From positions 558,001-622,000 of the forward strand of contig KN832877.1 in the NCBI GenBank assembly GCA_000827325.1: DNA of 64,000 nucleotides. The letters are read 5' to 3'. Below, piece after piece: positions 1-11,698 of this stretch. The stretch is from Oidiodendron maius Zn (lineage: Eukaryota; Ascomycota; Leotiomycetes; Myxotrichaceae). Below the pieces are notes generated by a model. It was given only the letters and a program-made list of their open reading frames with translations, made no database searches and was not told where the DNA came from. Made by a program: the position numbers and the translations under genes. Each line of letters begins with the position of its first letter. Position 1 is the first letter of the stretch.

Positions 1-1335
1 TAAGAACCATAGCCGCCGGATTTGGTATAAACATCGATGATACGACCCGTCGTGATATTGCTCATTGTGCGGTATATTTCCCAAGGAGCGCCGACAGAAA
101 ACGTTAAGGCAGAGGTGTGCGCAAGAGGTTTCAGCCATCGACGGGTAACCAGTGGTGGCAACTGTGTACTCAAAAGAATATTCCGGCCGAAATTTACGAG
201 GTCATTTGCACTGGAGTAAATACCTCCGCTCCTAGCCAGGTATATCAGCGGTGCAAATATATAAATAGTAGGTACTAGACTTGACTTACGGTGTCTCATC
301 CCCAATATTTGTGTCCCACTCCATTGCATCAGGTGGTATTACCCCCAATCCAGCTCTTGGTGTGTGAGTGCCGGAATTATTTAGATCTAAGGGACGGAAG
401 ACATCTCTTTGAAGGATATTCTCGTAAGTGTCTCCGGCTATTGCTTCTAGCGCATATCCTAAGATGTGGAATGCTGTGTTGGAATATACTGGAGTATATT
501 GAGATGCAAATACTGGATGCCGTTTAACAAATCCTTGGAGGTACACTGTTCAAATGACAAAGTCAAATCCGAGAATCAATAATCTGGAGTTCGTAAATTA
601 CCTTCCCGACTACATGGCGGCTGAGTGGGTTCAGCTCCGCACGTTGGAATATCTGTAGGGTCCAATTTTGGAAACCCATACTGAGAAAAAGGTAATGAAG
701 AACCGGATATATCTCCCAAGGCATCTGTGAAGACGATTTAAACATGTTTCAACCGGCACATCTGGTTTAAATGACTTACAATTCGCGCCAATCCCAGACA
801 TCTGACTTGCAAGTGCTCCAACCGTCACTTCTTCCCAGTTCACATTATCTATTCGCGAGCCGTTTCCAAATTTACGTGCATAATCGAGCAACTCCGGTAC
901 GTAGTTCGTAATGGGCTGTTCCCAGCGATCAAGGCCATTATGCAGCAGATGAGCATAGACGGTAAACAGCTTGGAGATACTGCCAATCCGAAAGACACTA
1001 TCACCGGTTACTCTATTCGTGCTTCCTGCACTGGTGTTCAAGCCAGCTCCTGTGAAGTGAAAGTCAAACAATGAGCTCTCTTGCGCCGTGCTCTTGACTG
1101 ACACGGAAACCGAAGTCCCGTTGGGGGTGAAGTTTCCGAATGCGCTCACGCCCTGGCTAAGAACGTTTTGTAATGACGAAGATAACTCTGTTGTTGCCGA
1201 CAGAAAATTTGTGTTGGAATTCAGCCTTACCGGCGGCGGAAATGCGGACATGAGAAGGGTTTGTGGAGGCGCCATGGCGGAATTGCCAATGGCTAAAAAG
1301 GTGATGAAAGCTGTAATGAGTGTGAGAATGTACAT
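1..1335 (-). CDS. Secreted beta-lactamase-like serine hydrolase (3' end beyond window)
   Basis: Exons read as complement(<1..231, 290..545, 602..724, 780..1335), about 389 residues before the window edge. It starts with a signal peptide (hydrophobic residues 2-17, likely cleaved near NSA18-20). The class C beta-lactamase / penicillin-binding-protein fold is supported by an SxxK motif, GSISK with S119 as nucleophile and K122, a YSN triad in exon 3 (the YxN motif), and a TKSGGYGS segment in exon 4 at the KTG position. The splice joins restore family-like text such as GANYALGDI and [11 protein letters not shown]. Fungal members are secreted hydrolases of unknown substrate, probably esterases or amidases rather than antibiotic-resistance enzymes. 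It is divergent from the glycosyltransferase at 2152. Family assignment is firm; the substrate is unknown. Confidence 0.85.
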
Positions 1336-2151
1336 GGTGGCCGTTAAGCATACTGATATGTAGTCTTACACAGTCGATTTTCTATTCCCTTTTATATTAT
1401 AGCTTTGAATTCATTCCGGTCCATTCCGCCTTTCCTACTTGTCTGAGAGACGTACTCCAATACACGGTATGAATACGACTTACGATACACCCACTTAAAT
1501 TAGTCGCCGGGATAGTATATGTGGTAGGCAGTGGTAGGCAACTGGATTTTTTGCTGCCGGTTTGACCGAATCTACAAAAGATCCGCTGTATTAGGAGCCG
1601 ATCTCTCTAACTGGCTAACTCGTGAACAAATTCTAAACACGGTATGGGCTGGTTTTAACTCGTAAGATATCTTATAGCACAAGGGGTATAAAATTGTCTT
1701 ACTTTGGGGCTTTTCTTACGCAAGTATCAAGTGTTGCCTAAATAAATCAAGCATAGAACAGTGTTTGAATTCGACAGAGCTGGTGGCTCCAGCTCTGATT
1801 TGGCGCTAGTAAGTAGATTTGCCGAACCGAAGGGAATGCTAACCATCTTCGTTTAAGTAGATTTCGGTAAACCATCGAGAGTGCCTCTGATTGGCTTTGT
1901 CGTATTTCTCTGCCGGAAACATCATAGTCTGGTATTCAGGTCACCCGAATCCCATCAGAGAGAGTGGGGATATGACCTATACTTAAGTCATTCTTTCTAT
2001 CTAAGAGACGCCATTATAACAGAGGGATATTTTTTAATTTGCCCAACATAACAGCTGACATCTCTGCCATGAGCTATGCACTCTGTTGCCTGTAGGAACT
2101 GAGTTCACCTAATGTTCCTCACCAGAACGACATCCTCTTTAACTTCCGGAT
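1336..2151. other. Divergent intergenic region
   Basis: About 0.8 kb between the divergently transcribed serine hydrolase and glycosyltransferase. It must hold both promoters. A 10-bp unit (gtggtaggca) is repeated twice in tandem at 1521-1540. No convincing gene is seen. Confidence 0.5.
1388..1399 (-). promoter_or_regulatory. TATA-like element of the serine hydrolase
   Basis: On the minus strand the sequence reads AATATAAAAGGG about 53 bp upstream of the ATG at 1335. This is a plausible TATA box with a short 5' leader, inferred only from sequence and position. Confidence 0.4.
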
Positions 2152-5119
2152 ATGTCGAAGTATAAGTCGGAGGATATTTTAGACTCTCAGTCTATTTTGA
2201 GCACGAGCACAAGTATCAATGGTTTGAGCTCGTACCTTTCTTAATTTTTTGGCGGTGGAGCTGACAAAATGTCCCTTAGAAGATGGGCGATTTCAACTCG
2301 ACGTTCGGAAAAGAAGCCACCGGTTCACAAACTTCTTTAGCTCGAGTCGACAAGATATTAGAGTTGATGATGCTCTCAACTATATCCCGCTCTTAGATGA
2401 AACTGAAAGCACGACCTCCTCACCCGAGGAGACATTTGGCCCACCACCTCCTCCGCTGAACATTGTCATACAGATAGTTGGATCTAGAGGTGATGTCCAA
2501 CCATTCGTGGCACTCGGATGCACTTTGAAAGAATTTGGTCACCGGGTACGCATCGCGACGCATGCCGTATTCAAGAGTTTTGTTGAGGAATATGGGTTGG
2601 AATTCTTCAACATAGGTGGCAATCCTGAAGAACTTATGGCTTTTATGGTTCGAAACCCGGGCTTATTTCCGAACTACGACGCAGTTCGAAATGGAGATGT
2701 TAAGATTCAAAGACAGAACATGACTGATATCTTGAATGGGTGCTGGAAATCCTGTGTGGAGATCGGAGACGGAATCGCCCCACACGACGGTGGGAATAAT
2801 ACCAACTTCGGTCCTGGAAATTCGAAACCAAAGCCTTTTGTAGCTGATGCTATTATTGCCAACCCTCCCAGCTTTGCTCATATACATTGTGCAGAGAAAT
2901 TAGGGATACCACTTCATCTTATGTTCACGTAAGGTTTCTTTCCCGATAGTTGTTTATCATGAGCTTACAATTAATCCTGCAGTAGGATGCCTTATTCACC
3001 AACAGAGGCATTTCCCCACCCACTTGTCAGCATCAGAATGTCAGAGCTAGGGAGCAATATTACCAATCGCCTATCGTATGCTCTCATCGAGAGGTTGACT
3101 TGGCACGGATTGGGGGATATCATCAATAAGTTTCGCGAAAGCACACTCGGCCTCGAACCTCTCAACATCATGATGGCTGCCGGTTTGCTCACTCGACTTA
3201 AGATCCCATACACTTATTGCTGGTAATTCATACTCTATTATCATTAAAATCATAATTCTGAACCAAAATAGGTCTCCATACCTTTTGCCCAAACCAAGAG
3301 ACTGGGGCGCTCACATCTCGATCTCGGGGTTTTATTTTCTGCAGTCCAGCTCCGAGTTTAAACCAACACCAGATCTTGTTAAATTCATTGAAGATGGGGA
3401 TCCACCGATATATGTTGGCTTTGGTTCAATAGTTGTGGACAACCCGGAAGCAATGACTTCCATGGTGCTGGAGGCTATCAGACTTGCCGGAGTCCGGGCA
3501 CTTCTCTCAAAAGGTTGGAGTGATCTCGGCGAAGGAGATATCGAGCTCCCTGAGACAGTTCGACTGCTAGATAACGTTCCTCACTCATGGCTCTTCCAAC
3601 ATGTTTCAGCGGTCGTTCATCATGGCGGGGCTGGAACTACAGCGGCTGGTTTATATGCTGGTAAACCGACGGTCATTGTTCCCTTCTTTGGTGATGTTAG
3701 TGCCCCATTCCAGCTAGCATCTCAGTTCTAACATAAATCGAAAGCAATCATTTTGGGGTGAAATGGTAGCTAATGCAGGAGCCGGACCTCAGCCAATTCC
3801 ATATGCAAATCAAACCGCTCAGACACTGGCCCAACAAATCATCGACGCTCTGCACCCGGAGTTGAAGATTAGAGCTCGTCATCTTGGTCTAAAATTGCAA
3901 GATGAACAAGGATGTGAAAATGGTATGAACTCCTTTCATCGGTCACTCAGGTACGACAATTCACGATGCTCGATTCTTCATGACAAACTAGCAGTATGGC
4001 AAACCAGGGGAACTCTCACTCGTTTAAGTGCAGTAGCTGCTGCTACTCTCTTAGAACATGGACTTTTGAGGCTGCAGGACCTTGAACCGTAAGTGATAAA
4101 ACTGAATGGTTGAAGTGGTGAATAAAACTCATTTAGTTCTTCATACAGTGTTCGACACAGAGTATATCATATAGAGGACCGGCCTATTGATCCGATATCT
4201 GGTGGTGCCTCCGCGTTCCTTAGTTCTTTTGGAGATATTTTATATCAGACATATGATTTACCAAGACAGATTACTAAAGCTGCTACAAAGCCGTCTACCT
4301 GGAATAACGGTTCGTCCTCTAATCTTTCGCTACACACAGTCTCAGAAATTGGATCCGAGGGTAGAGCATCCATGAATACTCTGAGAGAGACTTCAAAGAC
4401 AAGCTTAGGTGCTGCTGAGGCTTCAAGCAATTCGTTAGATCCTTCCCTCGAGAAGGCTCAGGACGTAGCTCTTGCAACAGTTAAAGGCATTGGAAAACTC
4501 AGTAAAGCAGTTCTCACAACCCCACTATATTTCACTATGGGAATTGCACGAGGTTTCCAGAATATCCCAATAGCATATAATGATACGACCGTGAGGCGCC
4601 CAGAGAAGGTAGATGGGATTCAAACTGGATTTGAAGTAGCTGTGTCGGTAAGAATAACTTTCAGCTTCCTGGTGTTTAATCTCATAATAGTTCGAATGCT
4701 AATATTTGTGACAGCAATTTGCATACGGATTCTACGACGGTATTTCAGGTGTGGTGACACAGCCATTTGAAGGGGCGAAAGAGAATGGTGCTTTGGGGTT
4801 TATCACGGGTATTGGAAAGGGTATTGGAGGCTTGGTATTGAAACCTGGTGCTGGTGAGTGCGATGTGACAATGTCTGACTTAACGTGACAGTGATATTAA
4901 TACAAGATACCAGGGCTGTTCGCTCTTCCAGCGTATACGCTCCAGGGCATATCACAGGAGGTACGGAGAGTGTTTGGGACAAATTACGAAAGGCAAATTG
5001 CGTATAGTCGTCTAGCACAAGGAAGAGATGAAATGGAATTGTATAGCAATGAGGAGTTGCAAAGCATTGTGCTAAATTGGACACAGCTTCAGCAAGAGAA
5101 AATTGGGGAGGAAACATAA
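2152..5119 (+). CDS. GT28/GT1 sterol-glucosyltransferase-like protein with VPS13-like C-terminal region
   Basis: Proposed exons: 2152..2212, 2280..2928, 2986..3222, 3272..3695, 3745..4088, 4149..4647, 4715..4853, 4914..5119 (852 aa). The open frame before 2280 has no ATG, so a short first exon (MSKYKSEDI..) joined by a GTATCA..TTAG intron is inferred. Residues from about 82 hold the GT28 N-domain with GSRGDVQPF (G88-D92). The GT1 donor-binding region has HHGGAGTTAAGLYAG from H432 and then FFGDQSFWGE. Such proteins transfer sugar from a nucleotide-sugar to a sterol or other lipid. Around residues 735-800 the sequence (DGISGVVTQPFEGAKENG, then GFITGIGKGIGGLVLKP) closely resembles the C-terminal conserved region of VPS13/ATG2 lipid-transfer proteins, suggesting membrane or lipid-droplet association. 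The acceptor is unknown. It may belong with the neighbouring regulators. Confidence 0.85.
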
Positions 5120-5367
5120 GAAAATTTCCTTGCTCGAGGGCGATGTATTCTTGTTAGTCACATTTATTGCTTGAAGGGGAGTAAGGCTGGTTTGAGCTGG
5201 TTTGAATTTCATATCAAGCTGTTCGCGACATGATTCCAACTGCAGGCAGAACATCTTTCATGTCATACGTCTCTTGTAATATTGTGTCATGCTATAATCA
5301 TTCCTAGGTAAAATCCATAATCCAACACCAATATGCGCCCCTGTGTAAAAACTAATGACATCTAGTT

Positions 5368-7148
5368 CTATATTGCTCGGAGCCTTTGAGCGATTGAACA
5401 TGCTTGCCGAATTCCCATATAATGCCCAATATAATCTAACCTTTCGATTACCCAATTTCTGAGAATGGAATCTGCACCTGCCCCACTGCATGCAGCCCAT
5501 AGCGGCCATAAGACAAAATATCCTCCTATAGCCCTAGGTACATCTCTGCAACCTGGGTAGGTCCCGAGATGAAATGAAATAGATTCGCAAATATTTATAG
5601 AGAGATGATTCAGTGTAGCAGTACAGTTTGCATTCTCCGCGACGTAGATAGTTGACACTGTCGAAGCCTTCGAAATTGCACTTATCCAACGACGTATGAC
5701 TAAGTTAAGCATGATTCTGGCGCCCCTGTATGTGTTCCATATGCTGCCTGTCCATAAGTCATAGTATATATGATAATGTGAGTCGTATGCAGCATCCCTA
5801 TGATGGCCCGGTGGCGCAGTGTATGTAACATAACGCCAAGATTCTGGGAGTGTCGTGAGCCAGGCTTCAAATTCTTGATCTAGCAGAATAGCCCGGGAAA
5901 TAAAGTTGTGAAGCTCCTCTAGGGATACAGTGGAAGCTTCGCAACGTAAATTACAGATATTTGATACCAAACGGAGGAGTCTATACGCCGGACTTAGAGA
6001 AAAATCGTAGAATTGAAGTGAGTATTGATCCCATTCGTGAATCCATGATGGTACAGGTGTTACCATCAAAGAGGAATGTAATACCTGATCCCGATTAGAA
6101 AAATTCAACAGTGAAATATGCTGTATATTAAATATCTCGCACAAAAAATGTAGCCTGGGCCACAATACACTTACAATTTCCGTCCGCAGCCTGGCAAACA
6201 TCTTACGCCCAGCTAAGCCTCGAAACTGGTCCTTTCCTCTAATACGAACGAGCTCGGCTGCACCACGCAAGTGGCTCGACCAAGCATTCATGGTGTCAAA
6301 TTTTGTGCATGCTATGCTCTAAGCATCGAATTAGCAGAAGTACTATAGGGGTTGAACAGGTATCAAAAGTTTAACACCCAAAAGGGAGCCATGTTCTATG
6401 AAACATGTCGGGGAAATTGGCACGTTAGAAATACCTCATATACACCAAGGAGCATAACAGACAAGAGTGTTTGATCCTCTGTTATCATGTGCGGCGTTTG
6501 CAGGGCTCTATTCACCATTGCAAGCGCTTCACCGTACCTCCGCCTCGCAGCAATCGTGGCTTGCGCTTGGGAACCAGCAAGGTTTGATATCGCCGCCAGG
6601 CCCAGGCATTCGATAACGGTGGACAGCATACCTCCCGACTGGTAGCCCACAAGGGGCGGCAGATATTCCATGAAGCCGTAGGAAATGTCCGAGCTCTGTA
6701 GAATATAGTTGGCGATGAAAAAGCACGACGCACGCTCTCCTACGGTGGGGAGCAGAGTTCTGAAATTTGGTGGCTGTTCTAGCTTTTCATATGATATAAC
6801 ACTCGTCCCAGTACTTTTAGCAAGCTCAGCTGAGTCTTGAATTACAGGTCCCGGCGAAGGTTGCGCCGAACTATGGGCTTGAGGTGGGGGAGAAGACCTT
6901 CGTCGACTCTTCCTTCCAGCAACTAATGAAGCAGCATGGTCATTCTCAACACGAAATATGATATCGGCCTCACTCCGGTAACCTGGACATGTCTTTTTCT
7001 TCTTGGTGCATTGCCCGCAGGCCGGTACCTTCTGGTCACACTGAGCTGTATTAGTCTGGTCCAGGGCATAGAAGTGGGGGGCGTGAAATACTTTGATCCT
7101 TCTCTGGCGACAATTATGACAACCTCGACTGGGCCCAGCATATACCAT
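5368..7148 (-). CDS. Zn(II)2Cys6 fungal transcription factor
   Basis: Exons complement(5368..6084, 6175..6318, 6435..7040, 7092..7148), 507 aa. The N-terminal binuclear zinc cluster is complete: C10-x2-C13-x6-C20-x6-C27-x2-C30-x6-C37, with the first intron falling exactly between K19 and C20. The rest matches the large class of fungal-specific C6 regulators with a DUF3468-type middle region (W-x-H-x-x-G-A-A-x-L-V-x-x-RG around exon 3). It should bind DNA in the nucleus and regulate nearby or dispersed metabolic genes; targets cannot be read from sequence. Its 3' end converges on the glycosyltransferase gene, with 248 bp between the stops. All introns have GT..AG ends, and the 51-bp first intron is in frame and lacks a stop. 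Confidence 0.85.
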
Positions 7149-7995
7149 GGTGGGCCTTGCCGACTGTTGGGCCTACCCGGTCCTAGATTTATAGAGCATG
7201 TACCGTACGCACGTTTTTGTGCACAAAGTATAAACTTCAGCTCGAGTGCTGTGCCTGTTTCGGCTTTCATCCCGTGTCCACGCGCGTTACCCGGAGAGGC
7301 ATCCGCTGCGAGCCAATCAGGGTCTAGTTCGGAGAAAATAGTATACAATTGACTGGTGATGGCAAGACTGGGATTTTGAAAGAAGAGATAGAACTCGTAA
7401 TTAAGTCTAAGCTGTCTCTAATAAAAGATAACTTTAGCCCTTAGTATTACATACGCTATTTTATTAGTCTACTGTAGACTAAGGAGTAAGTCGCCCTTTA
7501 ATGCATTTTAAAGTCATTTTAGTGGTACAAACATAGAGATATTTAAACGCATATGGTATGATTAACACTACCCTTATCTGCGAATATCTAACTACAAAAC
7601 TATAGCTTAGACCCCTAGAAGGCTCCCACCCTCCACCGAAGTTCAATGCCACCTTCCGGTTCTTATAATCATGCCACGGACGAATCTCATTTACGTTACA
7701 AAAGTCCACACTAGGAATATTAACATTGGCAAAATGTAAGTTCTTTAGCGACATATAAACTAAGTGGTGATATCTGGCAAGCTTAACAGGGGTGGGTCGG
7801 TCTTCCATGATACCAAAATGTTTACTTGTCTAGAGTCAAGTTAGCGGCCAGCCATTCTTAGGGTAGAGCACTCACCTGAACTGAGAGGTATGTCAACGGG
7901 GCACCACTGTCCAAATTTCGTTTCTTCTCATAATGACCCAATAAACTCAACTGAAGAGGCTCATAACTTTTAGGTGTTCAGCAGAATTGTCTACA
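7149..7995. other. Intergenic region between two C6 regulators
   Basis: About 0.85 kb separating two minus-strand genes; it holds the terminator of the upstream regulator and the promoter of the downstream one. An ATG-initiated 109-codon frame on the minus strand (7479-7808) has no recognisable motif, and I do not call it a gene. Confidence 0.4.
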
Positions 7996-10659
7996 CTATA
8001 AGAGAGCCGGAAAGTTGGGGGACATCTCTAGAAATTCTTCGAGACTTTGAGTCTGATACCAGACGCGCAGCTCCTGTCAGTCGAAACAGTCCATTCGTCC
8101 TGCAATGAACAACAACTGCACTTACGAAATTTGAAGGCTCGATATTGATGTCAGAATAGTCAATATGGGCACCAGCATTCAGTAACAGTAATTGCGGTAT
8201 ACTCGACGGGGCCAGCGGCGTATCAGCGGCCGTCGCGTTGGCAATATATTTCGGCGGTGGGCTTTGGATATCTGGCATGGGATGTGCAATTTCTAGGAAT
8301 ATTTCGATGTTAGCTGGCTATCGGAAATAATACGTGGCGTTATAAGGCAAACTTAAGCATACCTGATCTTAACATTCTGCTGGAACTATCACTAGTATAT
8401 AAAATTCCGTTGTTTCGCCTATCCATGTCTCCCTGTCGTATGATTTCCGTCTTCTTGGCCTTGCCCAGGACGAAGTGTAAAACATCTGCTGCCTTTCGCG
8501 CTTCTCTAGATGAGTCACTTAGTAGGATCCAAATTAGATACGAGTTATTCAGGGCCTCTATTATGCGTCTTCTTGTATCAGTGCTTGTGGCTGCTTTCTG
8601 ATGGGTTTGGGACGGATCTGTGGTTGTAATGTCATAATCCAGTTCGAGGCTTAACAGGGTACTTGCGAGGAAGAAGCTGGTATTGACAATCGATGAAACC
8701 TTCCATCGATCTTTTGAGAGACGACCGCCAGCCTGTGTCTCTTGATGAAGAATCAATTGGTAATCTAAAAGTTGTAGAGCTGCTTCGATACATGTCCATC
8801 TGGAATAATTATATCGGTCATCCGTTCTGGCAGGAAGCAAATATTTGTAATGGAGAATGCACTTCGCTCTTTGGAATATAACTGCAATATATATTCGGCG
8901 AATGATAGTGTCAGCAGTATCCATGATGGAGTTCGTCATGGTTCGTGTATGCCATCCTCCTGGAAGTGTGAGATAAGTCTCATTGAGTAGTCCGTCTAAA
9001 CGCATAATTTCAGGATATGATGATACCCCTAATTTTGTTGAGGTAACCAAGTCAGATATCGTCCCGTATACCGCAAGAAGTTTATTCTTTGACATAACAT
9101 ATTGAATTGGTGTGATGAATGTAGTTGGTCGTGATTGTGGTATAGTCGCAATATCCTTATGGAAATCCTCATCAAGTAGGTTACCAGGCTCTGCAGTTTC
9201 GTACCGGGATATCATCCTCGGCAGCCCAACTTGACTCGAAGACAATGCGTCAAATTGGACAATAAGCGACCATGCTCTACGACGCATTTCTCCCTGGAAA
9301 GCCGATATATGAGGAAAATGAGACGGGTCTCGATGATAGCCCATTCGTAGAGCTAACCGTATGATGATACCTAGAAGGACCCATGGCTCAATTTGTGAAT
9401 CGTCGCTTCGAATATGTTCAACATGTAAAAGGACAATAAGAGTCTCAAGTGTATAAGGTGCGCATTTCGTGTACTTGCTGAGCAACAAACATTGTATGAC
9501 TTTCTCCCGATAGCCATTCATGAGGCGCATTGAATCTGCGACCGAGAAAGTAGGATCCTGCTGATGCTGCAATAATACTGCCAAGCTTATGATAGCAAAG
9601 AGCAAAGCAATCCATGGGAGAGGCATATCCAGCGGATACTCCCAAAATTTTGAGTACTATCTAGGTTAATATTGAGTTCCAAGATAGCATATTATATGAA
9701 GGAAGCAAATTCTCATACTTCAATTAGAAACGTCGGGCTATGTACCACAACTGATCATGTCAGTTTTGTACGAAATAGAATCATGTGTATCAAAACGAAC
9801 CAGGCGCAACTGTCTCATAGCTGAAGAAGCCGGCAACAAGCCGATCTATGGCTGGCCGTGGTGGCAGAGTCGCAAGAATCTCCTGTTTGCTCATGTATTT
9901 GCAGTGGCCGAAGATAAGTTCGGGCTCATCAGGCTCTAGCACTGTTGTAGAGGATGTCTGCTGTTGACCACGATCATGGCTCTCTTGAAAGTAATCTTTT
10001 AGCTCTGCAATCTATGGGCCTCTCTCATATTAGCAATACCATACATCGTAATATCTGATTACTTTATAGAAAAGAATAAAACGACTCGCACCTCATCCAG
10101 AATTGCGGTCCAGTGAGTGCTTTCGACATATGTAGTTTCTGACTTCTCCAGACTAATACGGCCAAAGGAATCTGCAAGAGGGGGGAAGCCTTTGGAGCTT
10201 AAACTAGTATTCTGGTCCTTCTCTGGCGCTGGGGGCGACGGAGTCTGTGGTGGCAGCACCCGTACCGTTTCTTCTGACAATTGCCGCAGTGGAATATCGG
10301 CTTTTGGGCTATTGATGCTGCTCATCAACGACGTAACCAGACGCTCCAATTGCGTTATACGCTGTGGTAGATTCACTGGGGCTGCCACTTTTTCTGGTGG
10401 ATTTGAATGAATGTATGCGCAGGACAGTGCAACGCCGCGCCGAATGCATGTCTCACATGGCAGGGCTCTGTCACATCTCAACCTGTGGAAGAGATATAAG
10501 CAGACATTATTTTACATTTAATGGAAGAATACGCTAGATAATCACCTACTTTCTTCTTCTGCACATGGTACAGGAAAGCTGGGGTTTGTCCCGTCGCCTG
10601 TTGGCACTCACAGGGGGCTTCGTAGCCGGATCTCTTCGGGGTTGCGGTGGATCGTCCAT
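7996..10659 (-). CDS. Zn(II)2Cys6 transcription factor with fungal_trans domain
   Basis: Exons complement(7996..8073, 8126..8292, 8363..9656, 9719..9750, 9801..10011, 10092..10482, 10550..10659), 760 aa. The cluster is C30-x2-C33-x6-C40-x5-C46-x2-C49-x8-C58, followed by a short coiled-coil-like ITQLERLVTSLM. The fungal_trans domain contains the familiar RLALRMGYHRD and MRRRAW motifs. A 32-nt exon at 9719-9750 is needed to restore the conserved run APVVVHSPTFL..EYSKFW. At the 3' end the large exon continues past an apparent stop through two more small exons (donors GTATGC and GTAAGT, branch CTAAC), adding about 80 residues. This 3' extension is an inference from phase and splice signals. It is a nuclear DNA-binding regulator with unknown targets. 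Confidence 0.82.
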
Positions 10660-11698
10660 GATAAAACGGAGGATGACGCGGGGGAGTTAGTTGTCTATAC
10701 TGTGACTGTGATGAGAGGTAAACTATGAGAAGTAGAACACGTCCTCCTTATTGCTCTGCGTCTTCTTCGGCGTACTGAGTAAGGGGGGATAGAGTCTCGT
10801 TCACGTGTTCTTGCGGCGGAAATGCCAGTCATTCTCCGTCCCTCCGCGCCGACCCTCCGCACCAAGTGCAACATCGACCTGAACTCAGCCTCGCCAGCTC
10901 CCTACCCAGATCAACGTACACATATATCGCATCTTGAGAATAATCGCACTCGCTTCTATAGTTCGCGGTGGGTTTGGGTAAGTCTGGCAACGTCGGCCGT
11001 GCTGGCAAAGGAGATCTCGGCGCCTCTGCCTGCCTCTCTATCTTCTATGGAAACTACTACCTTTAATCAGCTCCTGTTCGAGTAGAGACGGTTCTTTGAA
11101 TATTATGTCACCAAAATTCGGGTTGTAGGCATCGATTTGAAGGCAAGCCAATATGGTCTAACGACCGGGAGCGAGGGGGTAGCATGAACATCCGCCGTAC
11201 TCATCATCGCCATGGCATGTTAGCATGAGGAGTACCAATCTGGGTCTATTGGACGAGTCCTTTGACGGCCTTCTGTGTCGATTTCGCTCCTAGCGAATGC
11301 GACGTAGGAGGCAGGGAGCGAATGCGATATAGGTGGCCCAATTGGGAGCCGGTGATTAGCTCCCACTGCAGCTCCAACCATCCGACCCCCCGCTCGCTAC
11401 TCCTGAAGCGATATCTCAGAGGCAATCAGCTCCAGCTCCACGTTCGGGAATCGACATAAAACTCTCCGATTCACATTGTGACTCTAACAGCATGCGGGCA
11501 ATGGCGCAAAAAGTATTCATGTTTTAATTCTGTCAATTTCCTATCCCCAGTGGGAAAATGTATATAACATTTCGCTGTTCGCCAGTGTCTGGTGTAACAC
11601 TTCCCAGGCATACTCTACTCTAAAACTCACTATTTCCCTTTCCGAATAAATCCCTTAACAGCCTCATCCAATATCCTTCTTTGCATTTAGCCTCTACA
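10660..11698. other. Divergent intergenic region
   Basis: About 1.0 kb between the C6 regulator and the MDR oxidoreductase. Several short frames occur but none shows family similarity. It probably carries both promoters. Confidence 0.45.
11561..11567 (+). promoter_or_regulatory. TATA box of the MDR oxidoreductase
   Basis: TATATAA lies about 130 bp upstream of the ATG at 11699 and is followed by a pyrimidine-rich leader. This is a plausible core promoter, inferred from sequence only. Confidence 0.45.

Noticed and set aside
7479-7808. 109-codon ATG frame on the minus strand
   Set aside because: No recognisable motif, AT-rich composition and an isolated position between two regulators; too weak for a gene call.
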